From: JAEINY01 sp942490535
Lineage (GTDB): Bacteria; Bacteroidota; Bacteroidia; Bacteroidales; Marinilabiliaceae
Direction: 5' to 3'
DNA length: 64,000 bases
NCBI GenBank assembly: GCA_942490535.1
Contig: CALNXQ010000005.1
Coordinates: forward strand, 1,488,001-1,552,000
In this document: one piece after another, positions 43,601 to 51,401 of the stretch
Layout of the letters: the number at the start of each line of letters is the position of its first letter
Numbering within the stretch: the first letter of the stretch is position 1
Made by a program: the position numbers and the translations under genes
Notes under the pieces: generated by a model
Database searches by the model: none
What the model was told of the DNA's origin: nothing
What the model saw: the letters and a program-made list of their open reading frames with translations, nothing else

Positions 43601-45664
43601 GTGATCATGATCACTAAAAATCTGGCATCCATACAGTCGGTTAAAAAAATACATAAAAAATTAAGTTCCCGTGTTCATTCAAAAATTCATGATTATACAC
43701 AGTTTTCTGATAATTGGGTAAATGCATTGAAGCTCATTAATAACACACTTTATTTGGACACGCTAATTTTATCCAATCAAAAGATTTCCCGCAATATCAT
43801 ACAAAAGAATAATAAACGAATCCGGATGATCATTACGGAAGGTCTCATTCAGTCAATGGACCGGATCATTGCAAATATTAATGCGGTAAAAACAGCATCA
43901 GGAGCGCCCATTACGCCTGGTAAATTTGCGGATAATTTGCAGATAACCGCCATTGTGTCGGAAGCTCATTCGAAAATAACAGAAATCCTTGAGGAATTAC
44001 CAGATGAGATCCTGCTGCCGGAAACTGTTTTTAAGGATTCGGAAACATTGCCTTTAGAACGATTCATCCCACAAACTATCAGTTTAAAAAAATTGGCGCT
44101 TTATTATTTAGATACTATATTTTACGAGTCTTATTACAGGGAAACAGAACAATTGGTTAAAACCGTTCATGCTGCAGTAGTGGAATGCAAGGAAGCTCAA
44201 AGTTTGTTGCAATTCCGCTTGAATAATCTGGCCAGTGAAGCCAACCTTGACGATTCCTTGTTTAAAAAGCTAATAACCATTGCTCAAACTGAAAAGGGAA
44301 AGGTGGACCAGGCGATCCGGAAAATGGAGTTAACCGCTATGGATGCATTAAATAGCGCCTATGTCAAACTTTTCTATCATTCTATATTTGAGTCTGATCA
44401 GAAAATTGCATCCCATCAACGGGAAGCGCAGACGCATAAAATTAGCCTGAGTATTCAGGCTCGGTTGGATAAGATCAAAAACAGGATTAACAAGGACATC
44501 ATTTATCTGTTAAATTCGACATCCACCAGCCTGACGCAATCCAAACGGCAAAAACACCGGGCTCTGGATTTAAAAGTGCAAGTGGGACAACTGCTTTCAT
44601 TAGTGATGAGTATCATCCCGAATAAGAAGGCTTATCATTTTGTACCTGTTTTTTACCGGACTTTATTTAGCAGTCAATCCAAAATAAATGATGAATTCTG
44701 GGTGCCTCGTGACAAGGAGTATGAGCAAATTAAATGGGCTTTAAATCGTCACAAGGAAGGATTTGGTGGCGCAGTGCTCATTACCGGAGAACATGGGTCC
44801 GGACGGACTACCCTGTCGAGGTATGCGACTAGTCATTTGTTCAAAAAGGAAAATATTATTTGGATTAATTCACCAATGGCGGGATCCGTTGAGGTTAATG
44901 ACCTTCTTTGGGCGCTAAATCAAAGTGGCAGCGGATTCGATTCCTGCGAAGGTGTTTTAGATAATTTACCTTTCGAAAGTGTGGTGGTGATTAATGACTT
45001 TGAGCTATGGTGGGAGCGATCGCTCGATGGTTACCGTGTGATTGAAAAAATAATGGAGCTCATTCACAATTATCAGCACAAGGTCTTTTTTATCATTAAT
45101 TGCAATGTGTATTTCTTCCATCTGGTGCAGCAGATTTTACCGCTTCAGGACTACTTTACAACAATCATTGACTGCGGGGCATTAAATGCCATTCAGTTGC
45201 AGCAAATGATACTTAACAGACATAAGTCCAGTGGACTATCTCTTTGGTATAAAAGCAAATCGGAAGAGGCTCTTTCGCAACTGGACTTGGCGATACTTTT
45301 TAATGCGTATTTTAATGTATCCAAAGGTAATCCCGGCGTGGCCATTAATATGTGGAAAGCCAATATTATTAAAGCCGATTCATCCAACCTGACCATTCAG
45401 AAGCCTGAGGTTCCAACTATGGATTTGCTCGATAATATTGATCCGGACTGGTTGGTGATTATTGCGTTGTTTATTCAGCACAAAATAATTAGTCTGGAAA
45501 AACTCTCCCGTATCGCCGGAATGCCGCCTGAAGAGGCGTTAGGTTTGATGAATAAGCTTTTGAATGCCGGACTGGTGACACAAAAAGAGACTAATACATT
45601 TGCATTAGGGCGCAACATTGAGCCATATCTAACAAAACTATGCCTGGATAGAGGTATCATCTAA
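40667..45664 (+). CDS. SLC12-type cation-chloride cotransporter fused to helical and degenerate P-loop module
   Basis: 1665 residues. About 1-440 is an APC-superfamily transporter of the cation-chloride cotransporter (SLC12) type: GVFSPSILTILGVIMYLRFP near 10-29, LSTDKPVQNGGTYFMISRS, and ATLSSALGSILGAPRILQSIA. About 445-720 resembles the SLC12 cytosolic C-terminal domain (NWQPNIILFSGGEQARPHLVEMG; ADLVVVGLSP). About 730-1320 is helical and has no domain I recognise. From 1326 (PVFYRTLF) it matches the 996-residue protein: a P-loop-like GEHGSGRT at 1374-1381 with arginine for the Walker A lysine, and VVVIND at 1439-1444 as Walker B-like. A winged-helix-like end follows. The next gene, an MscS-like protein, starts 10 bp later. 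I infer a transporter with built-in regulation, not an ATP-driven pump. Confidence 0.88.
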   Translation: MAQPKKFGTFSGVFSPSILTILGVIMYLRFPAIIGQAGLINTIGIIIIAHIISITTSLSVASLSTDKPVQNGGTYFMISRSLGLPIGGTLGLALFVGLSFSVSLYLIGFAESFLQYWNLDSSIQSIRITGSIVLLVVTTITFISTSLAIKSQYVIMAAIGLSLLSIFLGNHDFQPTTINLAPLAEAAPFMVLFGIFFPAVTGFEAGVSMSGDLKNPKKSLPVGAMMAVGVGFVVYIGLALFFAYTVDANALMNDPQILFKISLVPALVIAGIWGATLSSALGSILGAPRILQSIAMDKIAPKVFAKGSGASKEPRNALLLAFVIAEAGILIGELDVIARIVSMFFITTYAFLNLASAIESWSSSDFRPAFKVPRFVSILGTLSAFFVMILLDFLALAGATVVLGFLYFWLQRKELILESGDAWSSFWTNLAKRALLNLSYQKSNKRNWQPNIILFSGGEQARPHLVEMGLALTGKLGALTDFNLITDAGSHSITESPAHITSQHKSSFFKRQFKCTTIESGIQTITSVYGFSGFEPNTILMGWSKSAKNIDFLSRALEDFKMKKLNAVFLDYDHKAGFGRKEKIDIWWNGKGRHLSFALNILKFLQFDPSWRDATIRILIINNDNALSDRIYRNTNALLEEKRIKAQVKVISDDFGTRTKESIISDESAEADLVVVGLSPKPSAYTPKYIESISHISSLPSSLMILSPSNEFEEVNLVEALPASTQSEILPVTADALEAMPPIKNKVLSIRLEKLDEVYQQIMYSFMDKSLSPAVSNLSALIACSNDYIMQGFAGMQKEMADDETHERSKTLIRYHQSFLININHIINTKNQEIIDDTRAILASGIADVFARLGNQVFEAPANILIPYPHRQKDKDKNLEIHYQKLLFHYFEIVIKPDLKKQLSVFETVSIHLFNELRTNIFRVNDYYEKSMGTADVNQNTDIVIIQEIEAAFTALQKDLQDYLQHSHLSLQRTCRKVVIMITKNLASIQSVKKIHKKLSSRVHSKIHDYTQFSDNWVNALKLINNTLYLDTLILSNQKISRNIIQKNNKRIRMIITEGLIQSMDRIIANINAVKTASGAPITPGKFADNLQITAIVSEAHSKITEILEELPDEILLPETVFKDSETLPLERFIPQTISLKKLALYYLDTIFYESYYRETEQLVKTVHAAVVECKEAQSLLQFRLNNLASEANLDDSLFKKLITIAQTEKGKVDQAIRKMELTAMDALNSAYVKLFYHSIFESDQKIASHQREAQTHKISLSIQARLDKIKNRINKDIIYLLNSTSTSLTQSKRQKHRALDLKVQVGQLLSLVMSIIPNKKAYHFVPVFYRTLFSSQSKINDEFWVPRDKEYEQIKWALNRHKEGFGGAVLITGEHGSGRTTLSRYATSHLFKKENIIWINSPMAGSVEVNDLLWALNQSGSGFDSCEGVLDNLPFESVVVINDFELWWERSLDGYRVIEKIMELIHNYQHKVFFIINCNVYFFHLVQQILPLQDYFTTIIDCGALNAIQLQQMILNRHKSSGLSLWYKSKSEEALSQLDLAILFNAYFNVSKGNPGVAINMWKANIIKADSSNLTIQKPEVPTMDLLDNIDPDWLVIIALFIQHKIISLEKLSRIAGMPPEEALGLMNKLLNAGLVTQKETNTFALGRNIEPYLTKLCLDRGII

Positions 45665-45674
45665 CAATTTCATT

Positions 45675-46385
45675 ATGCTTCTAAAAATGATCCTAACAGC
45701 AGTAATAATTTTCATTGGATTCAGGTTGTTGAATCTAATCACCAAATGGGTGGGCAATAAGCCCACATTCCAACATCATGTGAGTTACCTCCTGCCGGTT
45801 CTTGAGTTATTTTCATGGGTTACGTTTCTGTGGTGGTGGATAAAATGTTTGATCATTGCTCAACTTTACAATCTGTTAATGCTCATAAGTATTCTGATTC
45901 TGATCGCAGCCGTACCTGCTTTTTATTTGTTGCGCGATTTTATTTTCGGTATTTATCTTAAAATTCAGCGTAAAATTACCATCGGGAATCATGTTGTATT
46001 TAGTGATCTGGAGGGGTCTATCGTGAAGGCAGGTCCGTTTGGTATCGACCTTGTTGATAAGTATAATGACCTTAAAACGATTCCATATAGTAAAATAAGA
46101 ACCAAAATTATTACCAAGCAAGTGAGTAATTCACACTTGCATAAGCAAATTATTACATTTCAGTTGCCAGCCACCAATGCCACTAACCAGCACCTGGCCC
46201 AGTTATTAAAGTGCATTATAAACACCCCCTGGCAGGCCGCTTCCATCGTCCCCACCATTGAAAACAGAACGACTCATGACGATAAGGTGAATTTGGAAAT
46301 TGCCGTTTTTGTCTTAAAAAAGGAACATGCTTATAAAATTAGTGATCTGGTTGGTAGAGTGTTAAATTTGAATAACAACATCTAA
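45675..46385 (+). CDS. Small MscS-like membrane protein
   Basis: 236 residues with no periplasmic domain. Hydrophobic segments lie at about 3-22, 39-62 and 66-88. The MscS-type region follows: LLRDFIFGIYLKIQRKITIGNHVVFSDLEGSIVKAGPFGIDLVDKYNDLKTIPYSKI near 87-143, the beta-domain pattern of the family. The third helix lacks the Gly/Ala spacing that forms the MscS pore, so conductance may differ or the protein may be a regulatory subunit. It lies 10 bp after the SLC12 fusion and 2 bp before the CorA-like gene, which indicates one operon. Confidence 0.82.
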   Translation: MLLKMILTAVIIFIGFRLLNLITKWVGNKPTFQHHVSYLLPVLELFSWVTFLWWWIKCLIIAQLYNLLMLISILILIAAVPAFYLLRDFIFGIYLKIQRKITIGNHVVFSDLEGSIVKAGPFGIDLVDKYNDLKTIPYSKIRTKIITKQVSNSHLHKQIITFQLPATNATNQHLAQLLKCIINTPWQAASIVPTIENRTTHDDKVNLEIAVFVLKKEHAYKISDLVGRVLNLNNNI

Positions 46386-46387
46386 GC

Positions 46388-47449
46388 ATGGCACGATTTT
46401 TAAAAGATAGATCTAAAACCAAAGGAGCCGCGCCTGGGAGTCTTATTTTTATTGGGCGACAAAAAATGAAAATGCCTAAAGTCAGGCTGTTTAGTTTTAA
46501 TATTGAAGGGTACACGGAGAAGGCCTATAGCTCCATTGAAGAGGCTTTAAAGGATGTTCAGCCAGATCGGACCAATTGGATTAATATTGACGGTTTGCAT
46601 GATACTTCCGTTTTTCAAAGCATCGGAACTCATTTTAAGATATCTTCATTGGCCTTGGAAAACGTGCTTAATACGGGGCAACGTGCCAAATTCTTTGAAA
46701 ATACAACATCGCTTACGCTACTTACAAAAGCAGTGAGTTACGACCCGGAAACGACCAATATGTCAGTGGAGCAAATTTCCTTTATCTTGCTTGAAAATGT
46801 GCTCATCAGTATTCAGGAACGGCCGGGTGATCACTTTGAACCGGTACGCGAGCGCATTCGCAATAAAATTGGTCGGGTTCGAAAATCAAAAGCAGATTAT
46901 TTATTGTTCTCTCTTTGTGATTGCCTGGTGGATAATTATCTGATCAATATTGAACAACTGGGTGTTAAAATTGAAGAATTAGAGACACGCTTATCCCAAC
47001 CAGAGAAAGAAATCAGCGATTTACTGTTTCATTATAAAAATGAAATTCATTTCTTCCGTAAAACGATTCGCCCACTTAAAGATGCAATGGCTCGGTTCTT
47101 AATTTCCGAATCGGAGTTTATCAGGTCTGACTCGAAGGTATATTTCCGCGAGTTATCGGATTTAGTTGAGCACGCCGTTGAAGCAGCAGATAGTTATGCC
47201 ACCATGATCAGTGATCAATGGAATGTGTATAATACCAACCTGAGTAATCGCGCCAATGAAGTAATGAAAGTACTCACTATTTTTGCTTCTATTTTTATCC
47301 CGCTCACCTTCATTGCAGGTATTTATGGAACCAATTTCGACTATGTGCCCGAATTAAAATATCGCTATAGCTATTTTGCTATGTGGGGTGTCATGCTATT
47401 GATGGCTGGTGGCATGTTGGTGTATTTTAAAAAGAACAAATGGTTCTGA
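46388..47449 (+). CDS. CorA-family divalent cation channel with GTN motif
   Basis: 353 residues. A soluble N-terminal domain of about 290 residues with long helices (LFHYKNEIHFFRKTIRPLKDAMARFL) is followed by two C-terminal membrane helices (VLTIFASIFIPLTFIAGIYG and SYFAMWGVMLLMAGGMLVYF). This is the CorA architecture. The signature at the end of TM1, normally YGMN, reads YGTN at residues 314-316 (GTN, codons gga acc aat). GMN is the magnesium-selectivity motif; related ZntB proteins carry GVN or GIN. Ion specificity is therefore uncertain. It starts 2 bp after the MscS-like gene. Confidence 0.92.
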   Translation: MARFLKDRSKTKGAAPGSLIFIGRQKMKMPKVRLFSFNIEGYTEKAYSSIEEALKDVQPDRTNWINIDGLHDTSVFQSIGTHFKISSLALENVLNTGQRAKFFENTTSLTLLTKAVSYDPETTNMSVEQISFILLENVLISIQERPGDHFEPVRERIRNKIGRVRKSKADYLLFSLCDCLVDNYLINIEQLGVKIEELETRLSQPEKEISDLLFHYKNEIHFFRKTIRPLKDAMARFLISESEFIRSDSKVYFRELSDLVEHAVEAADSYATMISDQWNVYNTNLSNRANEVMKVLTIFASIFIPLTFIAGIYGTNFDYVPELKYRYSYFAMWGVMLLMAGGMLVYFKKNKWF

Positions 47450-47819
47450 TCATGCATAGTTTTTTTTATATAGATGCTTGCATTACCTGTATATCGTTGG
47501 ATGCTCATGTTGGTCAACGGTGAGTTTCATTAAAATTGAGAAAAATCAATATTTAGGTTGATTTTTGATTTTTATCCTCGTAGCTTTATTTATAAGTGTT
47601 GAATGCATGGAGTGTTTAGATAAGAGATGATAATCATGATTTACAGGCCATTTATTTGATTATCGTAAATAAGTTATCAACGTCAATTTCCCGGGATTTT
47701 TTTCAGAATTTATTGTGCATAACTGCGCTTCAAGTATTGAAGTGAATCGGTCGTGCCTCTGCCTTTTTCTTTCGTATGTATCATTTCCTGAATTTTTTCG
47801 GGGCTTAAAACTATTTTGT
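47450..47819. other. Intergenic stretch without a gene
   Basis: 370 bp after the corA-like gene. It contains the terminator candidate at 47541-47574 and a single TTATCAACG site near 47673; otherwise no feature was identified. Confidence 0.5.
47541..47574 (+). terminator. Terminator candidate after corA-like gene
   Basis: AAAAATCAA and TTGATTTTT form a 9-bp A/T-rich stem with an 8-nt loop, followed by a T-rich stretch. Confidence 0.55.
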
Positions 47820-48434
47820 ATGAAAGCAACAGATTTTGATTTGTCTACTGATCTTCAATTTGATCTTGATGCTGGGATAACCAGTTTTAATGATTCTCGT
47901 TTGGTCATGTTTGATACCAATGCCATGGGTTTATTACGTGAAAAATTACTCAATGAAATTGGCTATGATAAAACGCGCAAAATTTTCCTTCAATTTGGCT
48001 ATCAGAATGGCTATGCTGATTTTCTTCAGATGAAAATGGCTTATAATTTTGACAGCGAACAGGATTTGTTGGCCTCTGGTCCTGTGATCCATACCTATGA
48101 AGGGATTGTGAAAGCTACCCCTCGTGAATTTTCAATGAATCGTGAAACCGGTGAATTTTATTTTACCGGCGTGTGGACCAACTCCTATGAAGCCGAGCAG
48201 TACCTCTCGTATCACGAACCCTCGAATGAGCCTGTTTGTTGGTCTCTGGTGGGATATGCCTCCGGTTGGGCCACAGCTTTCTTTGGCCAGCCCCTTATTG
48301 CCATTGAACCTTTGTGCGTAGGGAAAGGTGACCATCATTGCGAATGGAAAATTCAACCACCCAAAGCCTGGGGTGATGAAGCAAGGCCTTATGCGGAAGC
48401 ATACGAAGAATTTTTTAACAAATTAAAAAAGTAG
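47820..48434 (+). CDS. Stand-alone XylR_N / V4R domain protein
   Basis: 204 residues from ATG 47820; the frame extends upstream to 47715 but that part does not look like the domain. The N-terminal half (about 1-90; LVMFDTNAMGLLREKLLNEIG, FLQFGYQNGYADFLQM) matches the XylR N-terminal sensor domain. The C-terminal half (about 110-190; CWSLVGYASGWATAFFGQPLIAIEPLCVGKGDHHCEWKI) is a V4R domain with its conserved cysteine and HxCxW-like end. In XylR/DmpR these domains bind aromatic effectors and restrain a sigma54 AAA+ domain, which is absent here. A 64-residue gene follows after 3 bp. Confidence 0.85.
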   Translation: MKATDFDLSTDLQFDLDAGITSFNDSRLVMFDTNAMGLLREKLLNEIGYDKTRKIFLQFGYQNGYADFLQMKMAYNFDSEQDLLASGPVIHTYEGIVKATPREFSMNRETGEFYFTGVWTNSYEAEQYLSYHEPSNEPVCWSLVGYASGWATAFFGQPLIAIEPLCVGKGDHHCEWKIQPPKAWGDEARPYAEAYEEFFNKLKK

Positions 48435-48437
48435 ATC

Positions 48438-48632
48438 ATGGCTGAAATATTGATTAAATACTACCAGTATGTGTCTGAAGAGAAAGGTTTTTCGGGAAAA
48501 GTACAGCTAGCAACCTCCACCAAAGTACCTTCTACCCAGGCTGCCATGGAGCCCGATTCGCCTGAATTACTAAAAGTATTCAAGCAAGCTGTGGAGAAAA
48601 TTACTAACAAGCCGGCGCCGGAGTTTAACTAA
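48438..48632 (+). CDS. Small protein downstream of the V4R sensor, function unknown
   Basis: 64 residues (MAEILIKYYQYVSEEKGF at the start), soluble, with no domain I recognise. It begins 3 bp after the XylR_N/V4R gene and is followed by a good terminator, so the pair forms a two-gene operon and the small protein may be the sensor's partner. The length and good codon continuity make a real gene likely. Confidence 0.7.
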   Translation: MAEILIKYYQYVSEEKGFSGKVQLATSTKVPSTQAAMEPDSPELLKVFKQAVEKITNKPAPEFN

Positions 48633-48673
48633 ACCGGTCTTCTGAGTGAGTTCTCCGCTGAGAATTTATTTTA

Positions 48674-48709
48674 AAAAGTCGAAACAATGAATTTTGTTTC
48701 GGCTTTTTA
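48674..48709 (+). terminator. Rho-independent terminator
   Basis: GTCGAAAC and GTTTCGGC form a stem with one G-T pair, followed by TTTTTATTTT. It ends the V4R two-gene unit. Confidence 0.8.
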
Positions 48710-48731
48710 TTTTGATTAAGTAGTTGATAAC

Positions 48732-48763
48732 TTGTTTTATTAAGGAGATAAACTCTATTTTTG
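48732..48763 (+). promoter_or_regulatory. Bacteroidota-type promoter for the TPR-LytS kinase
   Basis: TTG at 48732-48734 and TATTTTTG at 48756-48763 with 21 bp between match the TTG/TAnnTTTG arrangement. The -7 element ends 14 bp before the ATG at 48778. Confidence 0.6.
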
Positions 48764-48777
48764 CCAAAAATCACCAG

Positions 48778-50664
48778 ATGAAACCTAACCAAATTAACCA
48801 CAAACTACTTATTGTCCTTTTTTTGTTCCTGCTAAAGTTCACTGATGGACAGACGCAGGGAAATGATTCCATACTCTATTCCGACGAGCTAAAGCAAGCG
48901 TATTTAACGATCGTGAATCTGGCACCGGAAGATCCGGATAGTGCCTATATGCTGGCCATTGAATTATTAGAGGGCGGCTCTTTCAGCGATTATCCGCGTC
49001 GGGGATTGGGCTATTTTGGGTTGGCAGAAGCTTATTTTTACCGGGGCTCATTCGACTCCGCCCGCATCGCTTATTCTGATGCCCTGGTGGCCTATAAAGA
49101 AATTGGCGATTCTGCTCGTTTGGCTGCCTCATACAATAATATTGGATTGATATATAGTTACGTCCCCGATTATCGAAAAGCGCTCGATGCCTATGAAGCA
49201 TCTCTGGCATTGGAAGAATTGCTGAATAATACAATGGGCATCGCTCAATGCCATCAGAATATTGGAGTCGTGTATGTGAATTGGGGCTTGTACGCAAGAG
49301 CAGAGGAGCACTATGCCAAGGCGCTGTCACTGTTCGAAGCACTCAACGATTCATCGGCCATTGCTGATCTGGCCAATAATATGGGAATCATCCAAGTTGA
49401 ATTAAATAATTACGATGCCGCATTGAGTTTTTATAAAAAATCCTACCTGGCTTTTAAGAAAATAAATAATGAAAGTGGGTTGGCCTCAGTGACCTGTAAT
49501 TTGGCTTTGCTATTTAAATATCAAGCCCAATACGACCGCTCGCTTCACTATTTATATGAAGCCATTGACCTCTTTAAGGGGTTGAATGACCGAAGGGGGT
49601 TAACCTATGCCTATAGTAGTCTGGGGAATGTGTTTCACCTAATGGGGGATGAATCAAAAGCATTGGAATATTATTTATTTGTTGAGAAAGAGAATGAAAA
49701 TATGGGCATCAGAAATCTTCAAAAAGATAATTTGTATAGTATTTATGAGGTTTACTCCGCCATGGGAAACTATCAAAAGGCCAATGAAGCACTGGTGGAG
49801 TATCATACTCTAAAAGATTCCATATTTTCCGAGGAAAAATTCAGCAAACTGGTAGAGATGGAAAAGAAATACCACTCAGAAAAAAGTCAGAACGAAATAT
49901 TGGCATTGAAAGCGAAGGATGAAAAGCGGCAGTTGGTTATGTGGGCTCTTTTTGTGGTATTTGTGATGGCTACCGTCATTATTTATGTGGTGTACAAAAT
50001 TCAACGCATTAAGGAGCGTCAACGGCGTTTACTGTTAGAACAGAAAATCCTTTTGACCCAAATGAATCCGCATTTCATGTTCAATTCTCTCTCGGCACTG
50101 CAATGTTTAATAATGGAGGAGCAAACGGCGGATGCCGTCGATTTTGTGGCTGAGTTTGCCGGATTGATGCGGTTGGTTTTGCAATATTCAAAAGAGGAGA
50201 TGATCTCTTTAAAAAAGGAAGAGGAAATACTTGATTATTACATGAGCTTGCAGAATCGGCGGTTTTCGCATAAGATTGCTTATAAGATCGAGATGGATCC
50301 GGCCTTGCAAATCGATAAGGTATTAGTCCCGCCAATGTTAGCCCAACCTTTTGTAGAGAATGCCATTGAGCATGGTGAGTTGAGTGAATATGCGGATAGT
50401 ACAATTAGGGTTTCCTTTCGACGGGAGGCCGACAATCTTGAATGTGTAATTGAAGATAACGGCATAGGCGTCTTGAATGCCCGTTCAAAAAATAAACGCA
50501 GTAATCACAAATCCATGGCCATTGACATTACTCGCGAGCGGATCCGGTTGCTGTACCAAAGTTCCTCAATCAAAGCGTTTGATTTGTTGGTAGAGGATCT
50601 CTCTGAACATGGCCGAAACGGTACGCGGGTGAAATTTAACATCCCGTATCAGGAACTAAACTAG
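48778..50664 (+). CDS. TPR-containing LytS-type sensor histidine kinase
   Basis: 628 residues from ATG 48778, chosen because it directly precedes a signal-like segment (HKLLIVLFLFLLKFTDGQ) and sits just after a promoter. About 60-370 contains tetratricopeptide repeats (AASYNNIGLIYSYVPDYRKALDAYEASL; repeated NN/QNIG...Y..A). A membrane helix (LVMWALFVVFVMATVIIYVVY) follows near 385-405. The LytS-type kinase core has the phospho-acceptor His432 in QMNPHFMFNSL, then PPMLAQPFVENAIEHG and IEDNGIGV of the ATP-binding domain. It likely senses a periplasmic signal. The usual LytTR response regulator is not adjacent, so this is an orphan kinase. Confidence 0.93.
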   Translation: MKPNQINHKLLIVLFLFLLKFTDGQTQGNDSILYSDELKQAYLTIVNLAPEDPDSAYMLAIELLEGGSFSDYPRRGLGYFGLAEAYFYRGSFDSARIAYSDALVAYKEIGDSARLAASYNNIGLIYSYVPDYRKALDAYEASLALEELLNNTMGIAQCHQNIGVVYVNWGLYARAEEHYAKALSLFEALNDSSAIADLANNMGIIQVELNNYDAALSFYKKSYLAFKKINNESGLASVTCNLALLFKYQAQYDRSLHYLYEAIDLFKGLNDRRGLTYAYSSLGNVFHLMGDESKALEYYLFVEKENENMGIRNLQKDNLYSIYEVYSAMGNYQKANEALVEYHTLKDSIFSEEKFSKLVEMEKKYHSEKSQNEILALKAKDEKRQLVMWALFVVFVMATVIIYVVYKIQRIKERQRRLLLEQKILLTQMNPHFMFNSLSALQCLIMEEQTADAVDFVAEFAGLMRLVLQYSKEEMISLKKEEEILDYYMSLQNRRFSHKIAYKIEMDPALQIDKVLVPPMLAQPFVENAIEHGELSEYADSTIRVSFRREADNLECVIEDNGIGVLNARSKNKRSNHKSMAIDITRERIRLLYQSSSIKAFDLLVEDLSEHGRNGTRVKFNIPYQELN

Positions 50665-50774
50665 TATTCAGGCCATGTCCCATTTGGGGGGAATTGCAGG
50701 ATAGGGTGTCAATAATTAATTGGGTGATACTTTTCACTTAGGAGTTCCCCTTTTTCCCTTAAACTTTACACCGT

Positions 50775-51401
50775 TTATTTACGGCCAAAATCAGCCGGGA
50801 TTTCACCCCAGTTTTTAGTATCCCATTTTAATACTTTGACCTGGTAGCTATTTTCAGCCAACCATTTTTCAGCCCGGTCAACCAAATTAAAGGCTGGCAG
50901 GGTAGCTTGGTTACGGACGAGTTTTGAACCGCATTTTTTCTTTTTCAACCACCCCATGGCAATTCGGGAATCGGTATATATGGGCAGATTTATTTTCTTT
51001 TGTTCCAAATAAGCAATGCCATGGGCCAGGGCTAAAAATTCGCCAATATTATTGGTGCCTACCGGGAATTTCTGATGAAACCAGACTTCACCCGTTTTGG
51101 TATAGACGCCACGGTATTCCATCACACCGGGATTTCCGCTGCAAGCGGCATCAACGGCTAAACTTTCCTGGATAGGTTGATGAGAGGCATCTACTGGTCG
51201 AGGCGTTTTTTTGACCGCTGTATTGGTGCCAATGTGGTTGAGGGGACTGTCCTGATAGGCCGCCTGTGCTTCGGCAAAAGAAGCAAATCCCTTGAATTTG
51301 GCCCCTTTATAACCTTTTATTTGGGCCTGGCAATCCGCCCATGAATCGTATACTCCCGGTTTAGCGCCTTGCCAAACCACGTAAAATTTACTTTTAGCCA
51401 T
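50775..51401 (-). CDS. rnhA: RNase HI with N-terminal viroplasmin-type domain
   Basis: 208 residues from the ATG at 51401 (MAKSKFYVVWQGAKPGVYDSW); the extension to 51437 lies inside marC. Residues 3-47 form the viroplasmin-type RNA:DNA hybrid binding domain (KFYVVWQG...GYKGAKFKGFASFAEAQAAY). From about 75 the RNase H fold supplies the acidic residues: Asp in VDAACSGNPG, Glu in NNIGEFLALAHG and Asp in YTDSRIAMGW. It degrades RNA in RNA:DNA hybrids. The start overlaps the end of marC by 8 bp, so the two are cotranscribed. Confidence 0.9.
   Translation of the reverse strand: MAKSKFYVVWQGAKPGVYDSWADCQAQIKGYKGAKFKGFASFAEAQAAYQDSPLNHIGTNTAVKKTPRPVDASHQPIQESLAVDAACSGNPGVMEYRGVYTKTGEVWFHQKFPVGTNNIGEFLALAHGIAYLEQKKINLPIYTDSRIAMGWLKKKKCGSKLVRNQATLPAFNLVDRAEKWLAENSYQVKVLKWDTKNWGEIPADFGRK

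Noticed and set aside
40667..45664. ATP-driven pump
   Set aside because: The transporter half is a secondary SLC12-type carrier and the P-loop lacks the Walker A lysine, so ATP-powered transport is unlikely.
48983..49342. 119-residue minus-strand frame inside the TPR-LytS kinase
   Set aside because: Shadow of the TPR coding sequence; low-complexity and rich in Pro/Arg/His as antisense frames often are.
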